DNA of 64,000 bases from Lasiodiplodia sp. COLG20 (taxonomy: Eukaryota; Ascomycota; Dothideomycetes; Botryosphaeriales; Botryosphaeriaceae). The notes beneath the pieces are model-generated. The model saw only the letters and a program-made list of their open reading frames with translations. It was not told the DNA's origin and made no database searches. Each line of letters opens with the position of its first letter. Position 1 is the stretch's first letter. The stretch covers positions 434,001 to 498,000 of the forward strand of contig VNWV01000004.1 in the NCBI GenBank assembly GCA_009801085.1, given 5' to 3'. The translations under genes and the position numbers were made by a program. Positions 24,164 through 34,104 of the stretch are shown one piece after another.

Positions 24164-25141
24164 ATGACGTATACTCACGAAAGTGGTCGTCCTGCCAAGC
24201 GGACTCGTTCGTCCATGGATATTACGACATCCCCACATGAAAGCGGTCTTCCCATGAAAAGAGCTCGCTTGTCCCACGAAGCTTCAGATGTCAGCAAGAC
24301 TCCGAGCTGTGGCATGAATAGTATGATGATATCCCCGCAACAAACCTACCAGCAGGACTCAAAGAAAGCGTTTCCCTTCTGGGAGCTCCCAAGCGAAATC
24401 CGCAACCGCATCTATGATCTCCTTGTCGTAGAAGACTCTGCGCTTCACTTCAAACTGGGAACCCAATGTTGGACATATGCCACACAGCCTGCACAGGCCA
24501 CGGTCGAAGTATTCCCTACCACCCCGTACGCGGTCGTCAAACACGAGCTCAAGCGACAAAAACCGGAAATACTGGACACGAGCGTCTTATACGTGAATTC
24601 ACGCATGTACACCGAAGCGGCATCCACGCTCTGGGCACAAAACGTATTCTGCTTCCAAACCGCGACACTGCTCCCGGACTTTTTGGCAAGGCTGTCGCCA
24701 AAAGCAAGGGCCTGGATCCGGAACATCCAGATCGTCGACTGGTTTAGACCTGGGTTGTGGGGGGATGCTACCATTTCGGTTGCGTTTCGCGCCCTTAGCA
24801 CCTGCCCAAACCTGAAGCGCGTTGAGCTCGTCAGGACCCTCGCCTTTGACCTATCAAAACCCCCAGCTGAGCATGCTCACTGGTTGCTGAGTCTACCGGG
24901 TTGTCGTAATTGGTTGCAGCAGATCGGCGAAATGAGAAATGATCCGAAAGCGGGCGCTGAAATCCTCGGCTTTGGTGACAACCTGTCGCAGTTTCATACT
25001 AATAATGGACTGATGCTGGAGTTTGTCGACAAAACGATCGAGAATCGTGTTTGGGATTCTCGCTATAGAAAAGAAAGTGCACAGGAATTCAAGAAAGTCC
25101 TGGGAGATTTGCTTGTGTCGTCAAATTTAGGTGCATCTTGA
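24164..25141 (+). CDS. 2EXR-type (LPxEIRNxIY) protein E1
   Basis: Member of a large fungal family marked by an F-box-like LPxE(I/L)RNxIY motif; molecular function is unknown. Intronless, 325 residues. The motif FWELPSEIRNRIYDLLV lies at about 73-89. The N-terminus carries two related copies of ESG(R/L)P(A/M)KR(T/A)R, which look like basic nuclear-localisation-type stretches. The C-terminal part has CRNWLQQIGEMRNDPKAGAE and FKKVLGDLLV, shared with E9 and E10 but not the others, so these three form one subfamily. It is separated from the main cluster by AIM24 and ATM1 and has no palindrome next to it. Intact and probably functional. Confidence 0.8.
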   Translation: MTYTHESGRPAKRTRSSMDITTSPHESGLPMKRARLSHEASDVSKTPSCGMNSMMISPQQTYQQDSKKAFPFWELPSEIRNRIYDLLVVEDSALHFKLGTQCWTYATQPAQATVEVFPTTPYAVVKHELKRQKPEILDTSVLYVNSRMYTEAASTLWAQNVFCFQTATLLPDFLARLSPKARAWIRNIQIVDWFRPGLWGDATISVAFRALSTCPNLKRVELVRTLAFDLSKPPAEHAHWLLSLPGCRNWLQQIGEMRNDPKAGAEILGFGDNLSQFHTNNGLMLEFVDKTIENRVWDSRYRKESAQEFKKVLGDLLVSSNLGAS

Positions 25142-25458
25142 AGGTAAAAGAGTGATAGAATGGGAGTGGTGGTTGCTGCTGGTAGTATTACTTTCTGTAT
25201 TCTTTCTTGCAAGTAGTTGAAATATATCTCTTTCAATAAAAATGTGCATCTACCAGGCGTTGTCATCAAGTGCCCCACATAGGGTTGTATATCTCGAGTG
25301 GAATGGAGCTGGGAATACCTACTGCTATGCACTCTTTAAAATAACCGTCCCTGCACGAAAACTGTCCTCCATTTTCTCTTCAAACGGTACAATGGTCTGA
25401 TCTCCCACAGATGTTATACACAATAAGCTGTTTCCTCTCTCCAACGCCATGCTTGCAT
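25142..25458. other. Convergent 3' gap between E1 and AIM24
   Basis: 317 bp between convergent genes; A/T-rich 3' flanks only. No repeat or gene seen. Confidence 0.4.
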
Positions 25459-26830
25459 TTATGCACTCTTGCTCTCCGACTGTTCACCAATCTTGAATTT
25501 TCCATCTGAGCCCGCCTGTGCGTATGTCAACTTCTCCTTCGGCGCCTCCACCTCTTCAGCAGCCGCAGTAGTCGACCCGTGACCGCTTTCTTTCCGCAAA
25601 TCCAAGTTGACGGCCTCCTGTACAGCTCCTGCGGGGACATCTGCGATCTCGTTCACGTCACGTGTCGTAAGGGAATCGGTCAAACGGCCAGCTCGTGATT
25701 GGATGAGAATGGTGGAAGGACCGCGGAATTGGAGGAACAACTGTACAGACACAAAGTGTTAGGCACGTATTGTTAGCTGTAGCAAAGCGTATGACGTACC
25801 CTGTCACCCCATATCGTTCTCCTTGTCCAAGTGCGGAGTGTGAAGAGGAATTGGGCTAAAGTCTTGAACGCCTGCGTTTTCCTCATATCCTCGAAGAACT
25901 TCGTGTTCGGGAAGAGTCCGGTCAAACTGGGGACCTGGAATCGGAGGGAAGTCGACTTGAAACGGTAGGGGAGCGGCGGGTTCGCGGTCATGGTGTACGC
26001 GAGGACATTGCTTGACCTTGTTAGAAGAGCAATTGGACAACAGCTAATGGCCGACTTACCTCGGGTGCACGACGTATTCCTCGCCAGCCTTGAGGTGAAC
26101 TTGGTAGATCTGACCCTTGCCGACCAGCGCCAATAGACCTCTGCCGGTGACATGAGAGTTACCCCAGTGCGCCAAGCTCTTTATCAATTAGCATCTCTTC
26201 CCCGACTTTACGCCCCGGCGCGACCTACCATCTTCGTGTTCACACGCGGCCTCACAGAAAGCGCATGGCCGGTCCATGCCAGCAAAGCCTGCCTCTGCGC
26301 AACCAGCCAATCCAGGCGACCATCCAGATGTACAACCGCAAAACTCGTGACCGGCGACTTGGAGGAGATCAAAGCGGTAATCGGGCTCGTCGCGGAGAAT
26401 TTCTGGTAGAGGAACGGAATGCCCAGCGGCGCGCGGCGGAAGGGCTCGAGGATAGACAGGCTGGAGACGGCATTCTCGACCTTGCCGTTGACGGCGACGA
26501 GGGTGCCGCGGCGGGTGTACAGGTTTTGCGAAGCCGACAGCGACACGGACAACAGCGAGTAGGGCGAGCCAATGACCTCGAAGCGGGCGTCTACGGGCAC
26601 CAATTAACACGTGATCCGAGCCATTGAGCGGGCGGGCAGGGGCGCGCGGTACCCGGAGTGGAGCTGGCGGCGGCGGAGGAGACGTCCTGGTCGAAGCTGG
26701 GCGTCGACGACGACGGCGCCTCGCTGATGTGGATGGCGCGGCGGCGGACCAGCGGGGTCGCGACGCGCGGGCGGCACGAGCGGCAGACGGCGCGGGAGCC
26801 CCAGCTGGAGCTCGCGGAAAGGGCGCGCAT
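25459..26830 (-). CDS. AIM24: Mitochondrial AIM24-like protein
   Basis: AIM24 is a mitochondrial inner-membrane protein that supports cristae organisation and respiratory growth in yeast. Minus-strand exons 26653-26830, 26229-26590, 26060-26178, 25800-26010 and 25459-25740 join in frame to 383 residues. The N-terminus ([20 protein letters not shown], then an RRRAIH site) is a good presequence. The Aim24 domain begins at [20 protein letters not shown] and includes [24 protein letters not shown]-type and [20 protein letters not shown] blocks. The last exon ([20 protein letters not shown]) is also conserved, followed by an acidic/Lys-rich tail. Introns are 49-62 bp. It is head-to-head with ATM1, another mitochondrial gene, across a short GC-rich promoter. 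Confidence 0.87.
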
Positions 26831-27080
26831 GGTTTTATCGGGCGGGTCGGGGGAGCGTGGGCGGGAATATGCGATGATGTCGCGCGAGCTTTGATGCCGA
26901 CGGGCTTGTGCTCGCCAAGCAAACTGACGCCTGTGCGGCCCGCCGTTGCGTGCTGCACCTTGATGTTTGGCCCCGCGCCTTTAAACCGCGCAACTCCTCC
27001 TCCTCCTCCTCCCGCCTCACTTCCCCGTCAATTGCGCACCCCCAGGCATGGCGCATCGGCGCCATTGAGAGCCACCACCG
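26831..27080. promoter_or_regulatory. Bidirectional promoter AIM24/ATM1 with (CTC)n run
   Basis: Only 250 bp separate the start codons of these two divergent mitochondrial genes. The segment is GC-rich and contains a (CTC/CCT)n microsatellite at about 26993-27013 and TTTAAAC at 26980. A shared promoter is inferred from distance and orientation. Confidence 0.6.
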
Positions 27081-29513
27081 ATGCTAACACGACAGCTCCT
27101 GCGGAGCGCTTGCTCTGCCCCGCGCTGCCATTCCTTCCACGCGTCGCACACGAGCGCCCCGCAGCGCTGCCCTCCGACACTTCCCCGTCGCTCTCTCTCG
27201 CCCCTCTCGCCGTATGTGCGCGTCTTCGCAACTGCTCCGCGCCATCGCAAAGATGATCCCAGGATACAAACGCCCGAAGCCAATGGCGCGAAGAAGGTTG
27301 AAGGCGCGCAGACGGTTCTGAAGCCCGAGGTAGTACAGAAGGCAGCGCCGGCCTCGCCGGGCTCAGGCGTCAAGAATGACCCGCTGCTGGCAGAAAAGAC
27401 GGTGTCGAACAAAGAGCAACGCAAGGCCGACTGGGCTATTATGAAGGAGATGTCGCGCTACTTGTGGCCGAAGGTAGGCTGGCAGCCGTCGGGTGCTTGA
27501 CGGCGCGTTAACATCGACCAAGGACAATCTCGGAACCAGGCTGCGGGTCGGCCTCTCGGTAGCTCTCCTCGTTGGTGCAAAGGTGATATGCTGTCTCTTC
27601 CTGCCCCTCATTTCTTTGCTCATAGGGTATTCTCAGGTCTTGAACGTGCAAGTTCCTTTCTATTTCAAGAGCATTGTAGACGCCATGAATATTGATTTCG
27701 CGGCCCTTGGGGGCACCGCCACCACTGTTGCTGGGTCTATGATCATTGCGTGTAAGCATATTGTCCTGTCCGACAATGCGCATGCTAAAGGACCCCTTAG
27801 ACGGCGTGACCCGTATGGGTGCCACTATTTTCCAAGAACTCCGTAACGCCGTCTTCGCCAGTGTTGCCCAGAAAGCCATCCGCCGAGTCGCTTGCAGTGT
27901 CTATGAGCACCTTTTGAAGCTTGACCTGAACTTTCACCTTTCTCGCCAAACTGGAGGTTTGACCAGAGCCATTGACCGCGGTACCAAGGGCATCAGCTTC
28001 CTTCTTACCTCTATGGTCTTCCACATCCTCCCCACGGCTCTCGAAATCTCCATGGTTTGCGGCATCCTCGTACGTCATATCAGGATCCCTTTGTCAACAA
28101 ACTTCTAACGCGGGTCAGACCTATCAATATGGTGCCAAATTTGCGGCCATCACCACCGCCACCATGGTTGCATACACTGCGTTCACCATCACCACCACCT
28201 CCTGGAGAACGAAGTTCAGGAAGCAGGCAAATGCTGCTGACAACAGGGCTGCTACCGTCGCTGTCGACTCGCTGATCAACTATGAGGCCGTGAAGGTAGT
28301 GTAGTTGCTCACCCCTGCATCCCCTCTCTAACGTTCGCAGTACTTCAACAACGAGAAATTCGAGGTCAAGCGCTACGACAAGGCCCTCCAGTCCTACGAA
28401 CAGGCCTCCATCAAGGTCGCCACCTCGCTCGCCTTCCTCAACTCTGGCCAGAACATCATCTTCTCCTCGGCGCTGACCGCCATGATGTACCTGGCCGCCA
28501 ACGGCGTGGCGACGGGCAACCTCACAGTCGGCGACCTGGTCATGGTCAACCAGCTCGTCTTCCAGCTGTCGGTGCCCCTCAACTTCCTCGGCTCTGTCTA
28601 CCGCGAGCTGCGCCAGTCGCTACTCGACATGGAAACGCTCTTCAACCTGCAAAAGGTCAACGTCGCCGTCAAAGACGCGCCCAACGCTCAGCCGCTCGCC
28701 CTCTCCCCCACCGGCGCCGGCGCCACCATCCGCTTCGAAAACGTCACCTTCGGCTACCGCCCCGACCGCCCGATCTTGAAAGACCTCAACCTGACCATCC
28801 CGGCCGGCAAAAAGGTCTCGATCGTCGGTCCCTCCGGCTGCGGCAAGTCGACGATCCTGCGCCTGCTCTTCCGCTCCTACGACGTGCAGGCCGGCCGCAT
28901 CACCATCGACGGCCAGGACGTGCGCGACGTCCAGATCGACTCGCTCCGCCGCGCCGTCGGCGTCGTCCCGCAGGACACCCCGCTCTTCAACGCCTCCATC
29001 ATGCACAACATCCGCTACGGCAACGTCGAGGCTTCCGACGACGAGGTCCGCGCCGCCGCCCGCCGCGCCAAGCTCGACGAGGTCATTGCGAAGTTCCCCG
29101 ACGGCTACGAGACCACCGTCGGCGAGCGCGGAATGATGATTTCGGGCGGCGAGAAGCAGCGCTTGGCCGTGAGTAGGCTGATCCTGAAGGACCCGCCGCT
29201 GCTGTTCTTCGACGAGGCGACTAGCGCGCTCGACACGCATACCGAGCAGGCGCTGCTGCAGAATATCAATAGCGTCATCAGGGAGAAGAAGCGGACCAGC
29301 GTGTTCGTCGCGCACCGCCTCCGGACGATTTATGATAGCGATTTGATCATCGTGCTTAAGGATGGGAAGGTCGTCGAGCAGGGGACGCATGATAAGTTGG
29401 TGGATACGGGTGGGTTGTACAGCGAGTTGTGGAGCGCGCAGGAGACGCTGTTCGTGGATGGTGCGGAGGAGACGGAGAAGAAGGAGGGTGAGAAGGAGAA
29501 GGAGAGGAAGTGA
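27081..29513 (+). CDS. ATM1: Mitochondrial ABC transporter ATM1 (iron-sulfur cluster export)
   Basis: Half-size ABC exporter of the mitochondrial inner membrane that exports a glutathione/sulfur compound needed for cytosolic Fe-S protein assembly. Exons 27081-27473, 27523-27582, 27637-27751, 27801-28069, 28119-28295 and 28341-29513 join in frame to 728 residues. A long Arg/Ser-rich presequence precedes the membrane domain. ATM1 hallmarks are [54 protein letters not shown] and [20 protein letters not shown]. Walker [10 protein letters not shown] begins near residue 501, the signature ISGGEKQR is near 605, and Walker [18 protein letters not shown] follows. The C-terminus ends in a Lys/Glu-rich tail ([13 protein letters not shown]). 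Length and order match the yeast protein. All catalytic motifs are intact. Confidence 0.96.
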
Positions 29514-29971
29514 TGGAGGCATGGGGTTTGGGGTCATAGCGGGTGCTGGAAGATTCGGGTCACCGGGAGTAAGTAATCTTGTGGGCATTTAAGCTCGTTA
29601 CGTAGGTAGCTGAAGCTATCATCCGGATGTAGATGTATATTTAATAATTCTACATCTACGTCCGGATGATAGCTTTAGCTCCCTACGTATGTCGAGTTCT
29701 GTTGCTCTCGGAGATAACCGCGGAGGATCATTTCTTTGCGGCACCTACGTGGGCTTGTTTTGATGCTCAATTTAGTCACGAAATAAGGAAAACGGAAAAT
29801 ATGCTAGGTAAAGACCTTGATTTGTGCTGTCAACTAGCTTGCAAGCTACTATCATCTTCGATAAAGCAAGCCAATATAGAAAGCGGGTGCTCTAGCTACC
29901 CATCTGTAGGCACCTTCATCCTTGTAGCCCATCAATGTAAACCAGTGTCGTGGAAGGAAGCTTGAATCCCT
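29514..29971. other. Convergent gap ATM1/E2 holding palindrome R1
   Basis: 458 bp between the converging 3' ends of ATM1 and E2. The only structure seen is the foldback element at 29600-29688; the rest is A/T-rich flank. Confidence 0.5.
29600..29688. repeat. Foldback palindrome R1
   Basis: 89-bp near-perfect inverted repeat. The left arm reads ACGTAGGTAGCTGAAGCTAT then CATCCGGATGTAGATGTA; the right arm is its reverse complement with a few mismatches. The centre is A/T-rich (TATTTAATAATT). It is the leftmost copy of a family confined to the 2EXR cluster. It lies 86 bp past the ATM1 stop and 283 bp past the E2 stop. No protein is encoded. Confidence 0.9.
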
Positions 29972-31147
29972 CTAAGGGCTGATAGGTTCAAGTTCAGACA
30001 ACATTTGTTGTGTGAGCCGACCGTCCATGCACTGCACCAAGTGCTCGCGCAGCATCGAAGTTCTGAGAACGCTCTTGTCCGCGTGCTTTGAATATTCCGG
30101 AAAGCCCCACGGTTCATCCTCGACATCTAAATAATAAGTAAAATCGACGATCTTGATGTCAAGCAGCTCTACAGCCTGTGAGATGCTATTCTTGTCCTTA
30201 CTGAGAACATGTAGCCAAAAGTGCATGAGATTGTAAAGACGCATTGCAGTCCGTCTCGGGGCCCAATGTTCATGTTGAATCCTGTAAATGTTAAATTCCA
30301 AGTGAAGGATCTTCAAGCTGGCCGCTCCATTGAGAGCCGTGAATGCGGGAAGTAGGAAGGCACGCTCCATTATGTCTCGACCGTAATCAGGATCAAAGCT
30401 CATTACCGGTGGGCCGGCCCAGTACGAGAGCGTCAACTCATGTAACCATGCCTTGGGAGTTGGAGAAAGGGAGCTCAGGAAGACGAAGAGGGCCTTGGGA
30501 CTATGAAAGCAGAAATGGTTGCCGTAGAGAATCGCTCCGGCTTCAACGTATGTAGCTTTGTTAAGGAGGAGGAGATTGGCTGTGAGGCCAGTTTCTCGCC
30601 CGTCTGAGTATATCTTCTGCATGATTTCATGCTCGTTGTTGCTGTCTGAGTTGACGACGGTGAGGGCGATTGGGAGGTCCGTTTTGAGGCTCAGGTTGTA
30701 GATCTCGTTGCGAATCTCGGCCGGCAGATCTGTAAAACGGAAGATGTTGCGTCTGTTCCTCTGGATATGCTTGCTCTTGACCATGCTTGTGGAGTTGGCT
30801 TCTGTTGCGCCGCTATTGTTGCCGCGGTGATTGCCGTTGGTGGCAGCGGGCGCTGTCTTCTGCAGATATTCGGTGCCGGTCTCTGCATGGGAGATATTGG
30901 CTAGCTTGCGCAACGGCTTGATATCAGCTTCACTAGTCAAGGCCGGGTCATTGTCGCAGCCAACATGCGCTGAGTCAGCTTCAGTTGTGTCGTCCGCGTT
31001 GTCGCGCTGGTTTTCATTGGCGGTGACGGTGGTGACAGCGGTGACGGCGGCGGGCGCTGTGGTCTGGAGATGCTCGGCATCGGTTGCCGCATCGCGGCGA
31101 CGAGACCGCAGGTTGTACCGCTTCGAGGGTCCTCCGGCGCCAGTCAT
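29972..31147 (-). CDS. 2EXR-type protein E2
   Basis: Intronless, 391 residues from the ATG at 31147. This start is chosen because MTGAGGPSKRYNLRSRR parallels MTPTKRYDLRPR of E5 and because the sequence just before it (GACCGCACCTCAACC) matches the start-codon repeat of E4; the frame is open further upstream. The family motif is NIFRFTDLPAEIRNEIYNLS near residue 160. The long N-terminal spacer holds two similar segments (LQTTAPAAV...NQRDN...TEADS and LQKTAPAAT...NHRGN...TEANS), an internal duplication. The C-terminal block FWLHVLSKDKNSISQAVELL is the weaker version of the WLE..KGSREEAV block of its neighbours. Function unknown; intact. Confidence 0.78.
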   Translation of the reverse strand: MTGAGGPSKRYNLRSRRRDAATDAEHLQTTAPAAVTAVTTVTANENQRDNADDTTEADSAHVGCDNDPALTSEADIKPLRKLANISHAETGTEYLQKTAPAATNGNHRGNNSGATEANSTSMVKSKHIQRNRRNIFRFTDLPAEIRNEIYNLSLKTDLPIALTVVNSDSNNEHEIMQKIYSDGRETGLTANLLLLNKATYVEAGAILYGNHFCFHSPKALFVFLSSLSPTPKAWLHELTLSYWAGPPVMSFDPDYGRDIMERAFLLPAFTALNGAASLKILHLEFNIYRIQHEHWAPRRTAMRLYNLMHFWLHVLSKDKNSISQAVELLDIKIVDFTYYLDVEDEPWGFPEYSKHADKSVLRTSMLREHLVQCMDGRLTQQMLSELEPISP

Positions 31148-31573
31148 GGTTGAGGTGCGGTCGCAGGTCAGAGGTTGCAAGGTTGTTGTGGTGAAGCAGG
31201 AGAGGAAAGTGAACGGGTGACCTTCAAAAGTCCCGTCTGCGACGCTAGTCCCAAAATGGCATTTGCCACCAGAAAGGATATCATTCACCGCTTCAGCGGA
31301 AGACCTACAAAGCCGTGAGCCATCGAAGATATCCGCTGACATTCTCCCCTCTCCTCTTTAGCTTTCACTAACAGTCAGCAACCGGCGACGCAAAAGACTT
31401 CTGCAGGATGCCTGCCTTCTACTTTATCATGAAATTTTACTAAACACTCAGGCTACTCGTATGTAGTAGATATCAATTACAATGTCAAAGGAAGCCAAGC
31501 TTGTAAGTTCCAAAATCAATCTCCGTCCACTCTTGAAATCGGATTCCCGTCGTTTTCCTGGTTGACACTTCGC

Positions 31574-32485
31574 TCATTTAAAACGCAGCATCTGCACCAA
31601 ATCCTGGCGCAGCTCGGAAGCTATCCAATCTTTGTCGTAGTCGTCCTCAGAGGACTCACTCTCAGAGTCCGCGTATCTGGAGATATCTTCGACAACTATC
31701 CGAAAATCGATCAGCTTCACAGCCTCTTCCCGGCTTCCCTTTTGTCTAGTACGCGCTTCCAGCCACAAGTGGGACGATGAAAACAGCCTCGCCGCGAATG
31801 GACCGAACCTCCAGCAGCGACATTCGCTGACGCTGAGGTAGAGGCGGAGACGGAGCTGTTTAAGATTTGGCGCTTCAATCAATGTCGTAAAAGCGGGCAG
31901 TAGGATACCGGCTCTACGGTCGTCGTCGCCATATGCACACAGCTCCTCCGGCTCTGAGAGTCCCGGGAATTCGTTGGTGTTCTTTAGCTTGAACGTCAGC
32001 TCCCGAACCCAAGACTTCGCTGTTACTGACATATTGGCGAAGAAAACGAAGAGGCAGTAAGACCTGTCAAAGTGAAACTTGTTGGCGTATAGAATTGGGC
32101 CGCCTTCGGCATAGATCGCCTTATTAACCCGGAGAAGATTTGGAATAAGAAGAACAGAATTGGCGCCCGGGTAACGGTGCGACTGGCGAACTTCATGCCT
32201 TTCCATTTTGCCGTACCATAGAACAAGGTAGATTGTAGCATCCGCTGCCAGGCATAGGTGATATATCCTATTCCTCAGTTCGCCTGGTAGATCCCCAAAT
32301 CGGAAGATGTTGCGATTTTGACGGATCACGCGCTTTCTGTTGCCTACATGCGCCGGGATGGCTGTGATCGGATCGTGGGTGTTATCCTCTTGGTTGTCGT
32401 TGGCGACGGCGTGCGCTGTATGGAAATTTCCATCATTGTCTCTCGCGCAAGAGATGCATGGCTGCTTGGAACGTGTACTGCTCAT
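31574..32485 (-). CDS. 2EXR-type protein E3
   Basis: Intronless, 303 residues starting MSSTRSKQ at 32485, a start resembling MSNTRPSK of E6; the frame is open a little further upstream. The motif NIFRFGDLPGELRNRIYHLC sits near residue 50. Middle blocks LLRVNKAIYAEGGPILYANK and FVFFANMSVTAKSWVRELTF are shared with E4 and E5. The C-terminal block HLWLEARTRQKGSREEAVKL is intact and ends with an acidic tail (DSESESSEDDYDKD). Belongs to the KGSREEAV subfamily (E2-E7). Function unknown. Confidence 0.78.
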   Translation of the reverse strand: MSSTRSKQPCISCARDNDGNFHTAHAVANDNQEDNTHDPITAIPAHVGNRKRVIRQNRNIFRFGDLPGELRNRIYHLCLAADATIYLVLWYGKMERHEVRQSHRYPGANSVLLIPNLLRVNKAIYAEGGPILYANKFHFDRSYCLFVFFANMSVTAKSWVRELTFKLKNTNEFPGLSEPEELCAYGDDDRRAGILLPAFTTLIEAPNLKQLRLRLYLSVSECRCWRFGPFAARLFSSSHLWLEARTRQKGSREEAVKLIDFRIVVEDISRYADSESESSEDDYDKDWIASELRQDLVQMLRFK

Positions 32486-32962
32486 GGGTGTGGAGTCGAG
32501 GAAGACGGTGTTGGAGACTGGAAGAAGCTTTGTGAGGCGGTATGTCAGAAAGAAAGGCAGATAGGCTGGCACTTAGGTGAAGAAGGAGAGTGAAATGAAG
32601 GAGAAGGAGAAGAAGTGAAGGGATTATGAAGTTCGAGCTTGTTTGCTTGATTAAACCAGATAAAGCAGGTGTCAAACATCATCAATTGTTATTGCTATTG
32701 CTAAAATTATTTTCCGTGTTTCTTGGCTATTTCTTCACCACTACAGGGGATTATTCGCAAACATTAGCCAAACAAATAAATATCACGATAGCCGGCTAGT
32801 AAACAAACAAATGTGGCCCACCTTGCAGGGGAACCAATCTTGTAGCAGCCACCATAAATCTACCAGCCAAGCTCAAAGGCCAAAGTCCCATGGCCGCCCT
32901 CGTTGACAATCAGCTCATCGAATGCACAGCTTCTCTAGCAGCCCCCTCCGCAGCTCAGGAGT
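32486..32962. other. Intergenic region E4 to E3
   Basis: 477 bp containing the E3 leader (a C/T-rich tract on the coding strand, near 32575-32620) and an A/T-rich 3' flank of E4. No palindrome copy and no gene. Confidence 0.4.
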
Positions 32963-33841
32963 CTAGTTTCCCCGACTAAAGCCAGGCGTGTAATGACCGT
33001 CTGGCCGGTAGACTTTATTAATCTCGAGATCGATCACTTCGACAGCCTTTTCTCGGCTTCCTTTCTTTATACTAAGCGCGTCTAGCCACATGTGGGAAAG
33101 GGGGAACAGCAAATCTACGAGATCGTCCATTTCCCATAACTCATCAAAGTCTCCGTCGGAATCCAGATCGAAGTAAGCAAGGTCGTCAATGCATACGTCA
33201 AGGCGGAGGTGAAGGTGCTTGAGATTCGGAACTCCAATCAGTGTCGTAAGAGTCGCCAGTACCACATCGTGTGATTTATATTCGGGATGTGCGGGATTGT
33301 CGGGATCTTGATCGCCAGTAAGCCGGTTTCCATACTGTACTACCTTCAGCGTCAGGTCTTGAACCCAAGACTTTGCCATTGCTGACAGGCTGACGATAAA
33401 GATGAACAGGCCTTTCAACTTGTTGAAGGAGAACTTGTTGGCATATAGGATAGAAACACCTTCTGCATAGATTGCCTTGTTGACTAGCAGAAGGCTTGGA
33501 ATAAGGCCGAGAGTGGGGCAATATGATACCCGGTGAACCGGTTGTGGTTGAATGAGTTCTCCAGTGAGTTCATCTATCGCCGGTGGTATGTAGAAACATG
33601 ACTCCCGGAGAACCATATTCCTCCCATTCGTGTCTTGTGTTGGAGAGAGTTCAATCGTCGCCGATGTCGTGAGGCTTAGGTCGTATATCCTGTTTCTCAG
33701 CTCGGCTAGGAGGTCCATGAATCGAAAGATGTTGCGCTTGCTGTGGATCGCCCGCATGCTGTTGTCAACGTGGGTAGCTCGCTTGTCGCCGCCAGCCATG
33801 GTTGAGTTGCGGTCGGTCATGGTTGAGTTGTAGTCGATCAT
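32963..33841 (-). CDS. 2EXR-type protein E4 with repeated start region
   Basis: Intronless, 292 residues from the ATG at 33841, with further in-frame ATGs at 33820 and 33799 inside a 21-bp tandem repeat. The start at 33799 gives MAGGDKRAT, like MAGGDETPR of E9, so any of the three may be used. The motif NIFRFMDLLAELRNRIYDLS has Leu in place of the usual Pro (DLLAEL). Shared blocks are PSLLLVNKAIYAEGVSILYA, NKFSFNKLKGLFIFIVSLSA and HMWLDALSIKKGSREKAVEV. The C-terminus is shorter than in E3. Function unknown. Confidence 0.77.
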   Translation of the reverse strand: MIDYNSTMTDRNSTMAGGDKRATHVDNSMRAIHSKRNIFRFMDLLAELRNRIYDLSLTTSATIELSPTQDTNGRNMVLRESCFYIPPAIDELTGELIQPQPVHRVSYCPTLGLIPSLLLVNKAIYAEGVSILYANKFSFNKLKGLFIFIVSLSAMAKSWVQDLTLKVVQYGNRLTGDQDPDNPAHPEYKSHDVVLATLTTLIGVPNLKHLHLRLDVCIDDLAYFDLDSDGDFDELWEMDDLVDLLFPLSHMWLDALSIKKGSREKAVEVIDLEINKVYRPDGHYTPGFSRGN

Positions 33842-33880
33842 AGTTCAGTTGTAGTCGGTCATGGTTGAGTTGCAGTCGCG
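33797..33880 (-). repeat. Four 21-bp tandem repeats over the E4 start codon
   Basis: Units 33797-33817, 33818-33838, 33839-33859 and 33860-33880, each a variant of CATGGTTGAGTTGCGGTCGG on the plus strand. Each carries a minus-strand ATG, at 33799, 33820, 33841 and 33862, all in one frame because the period is 21. The outermost ATG (33862) runs into TGA after five codons, making a tiny upstream ORF. A related single unit precedes the E2 start. Confidence 0.92.
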
Positions 33881-34104
33881 TGGCAGAATTTGTTTGGCGA
33901 AGTAGAAGGGGGCCCGCATGAACAGAATTTTGTACCCTGCGGCAGCGCTAGTCTAAAATGTGCCACTGTCGTTCCAAGGTTGAGAGATTCCATTTTTTTA
34001 CTAGCACCACCGATGGGCTTTTAAAGGCTGCCACACGTTCGATTTCCTTTTCTTCTTTCGCCTTATACTAACACTAATTCTCTACAACCCACAACACCAC
34101 GACA

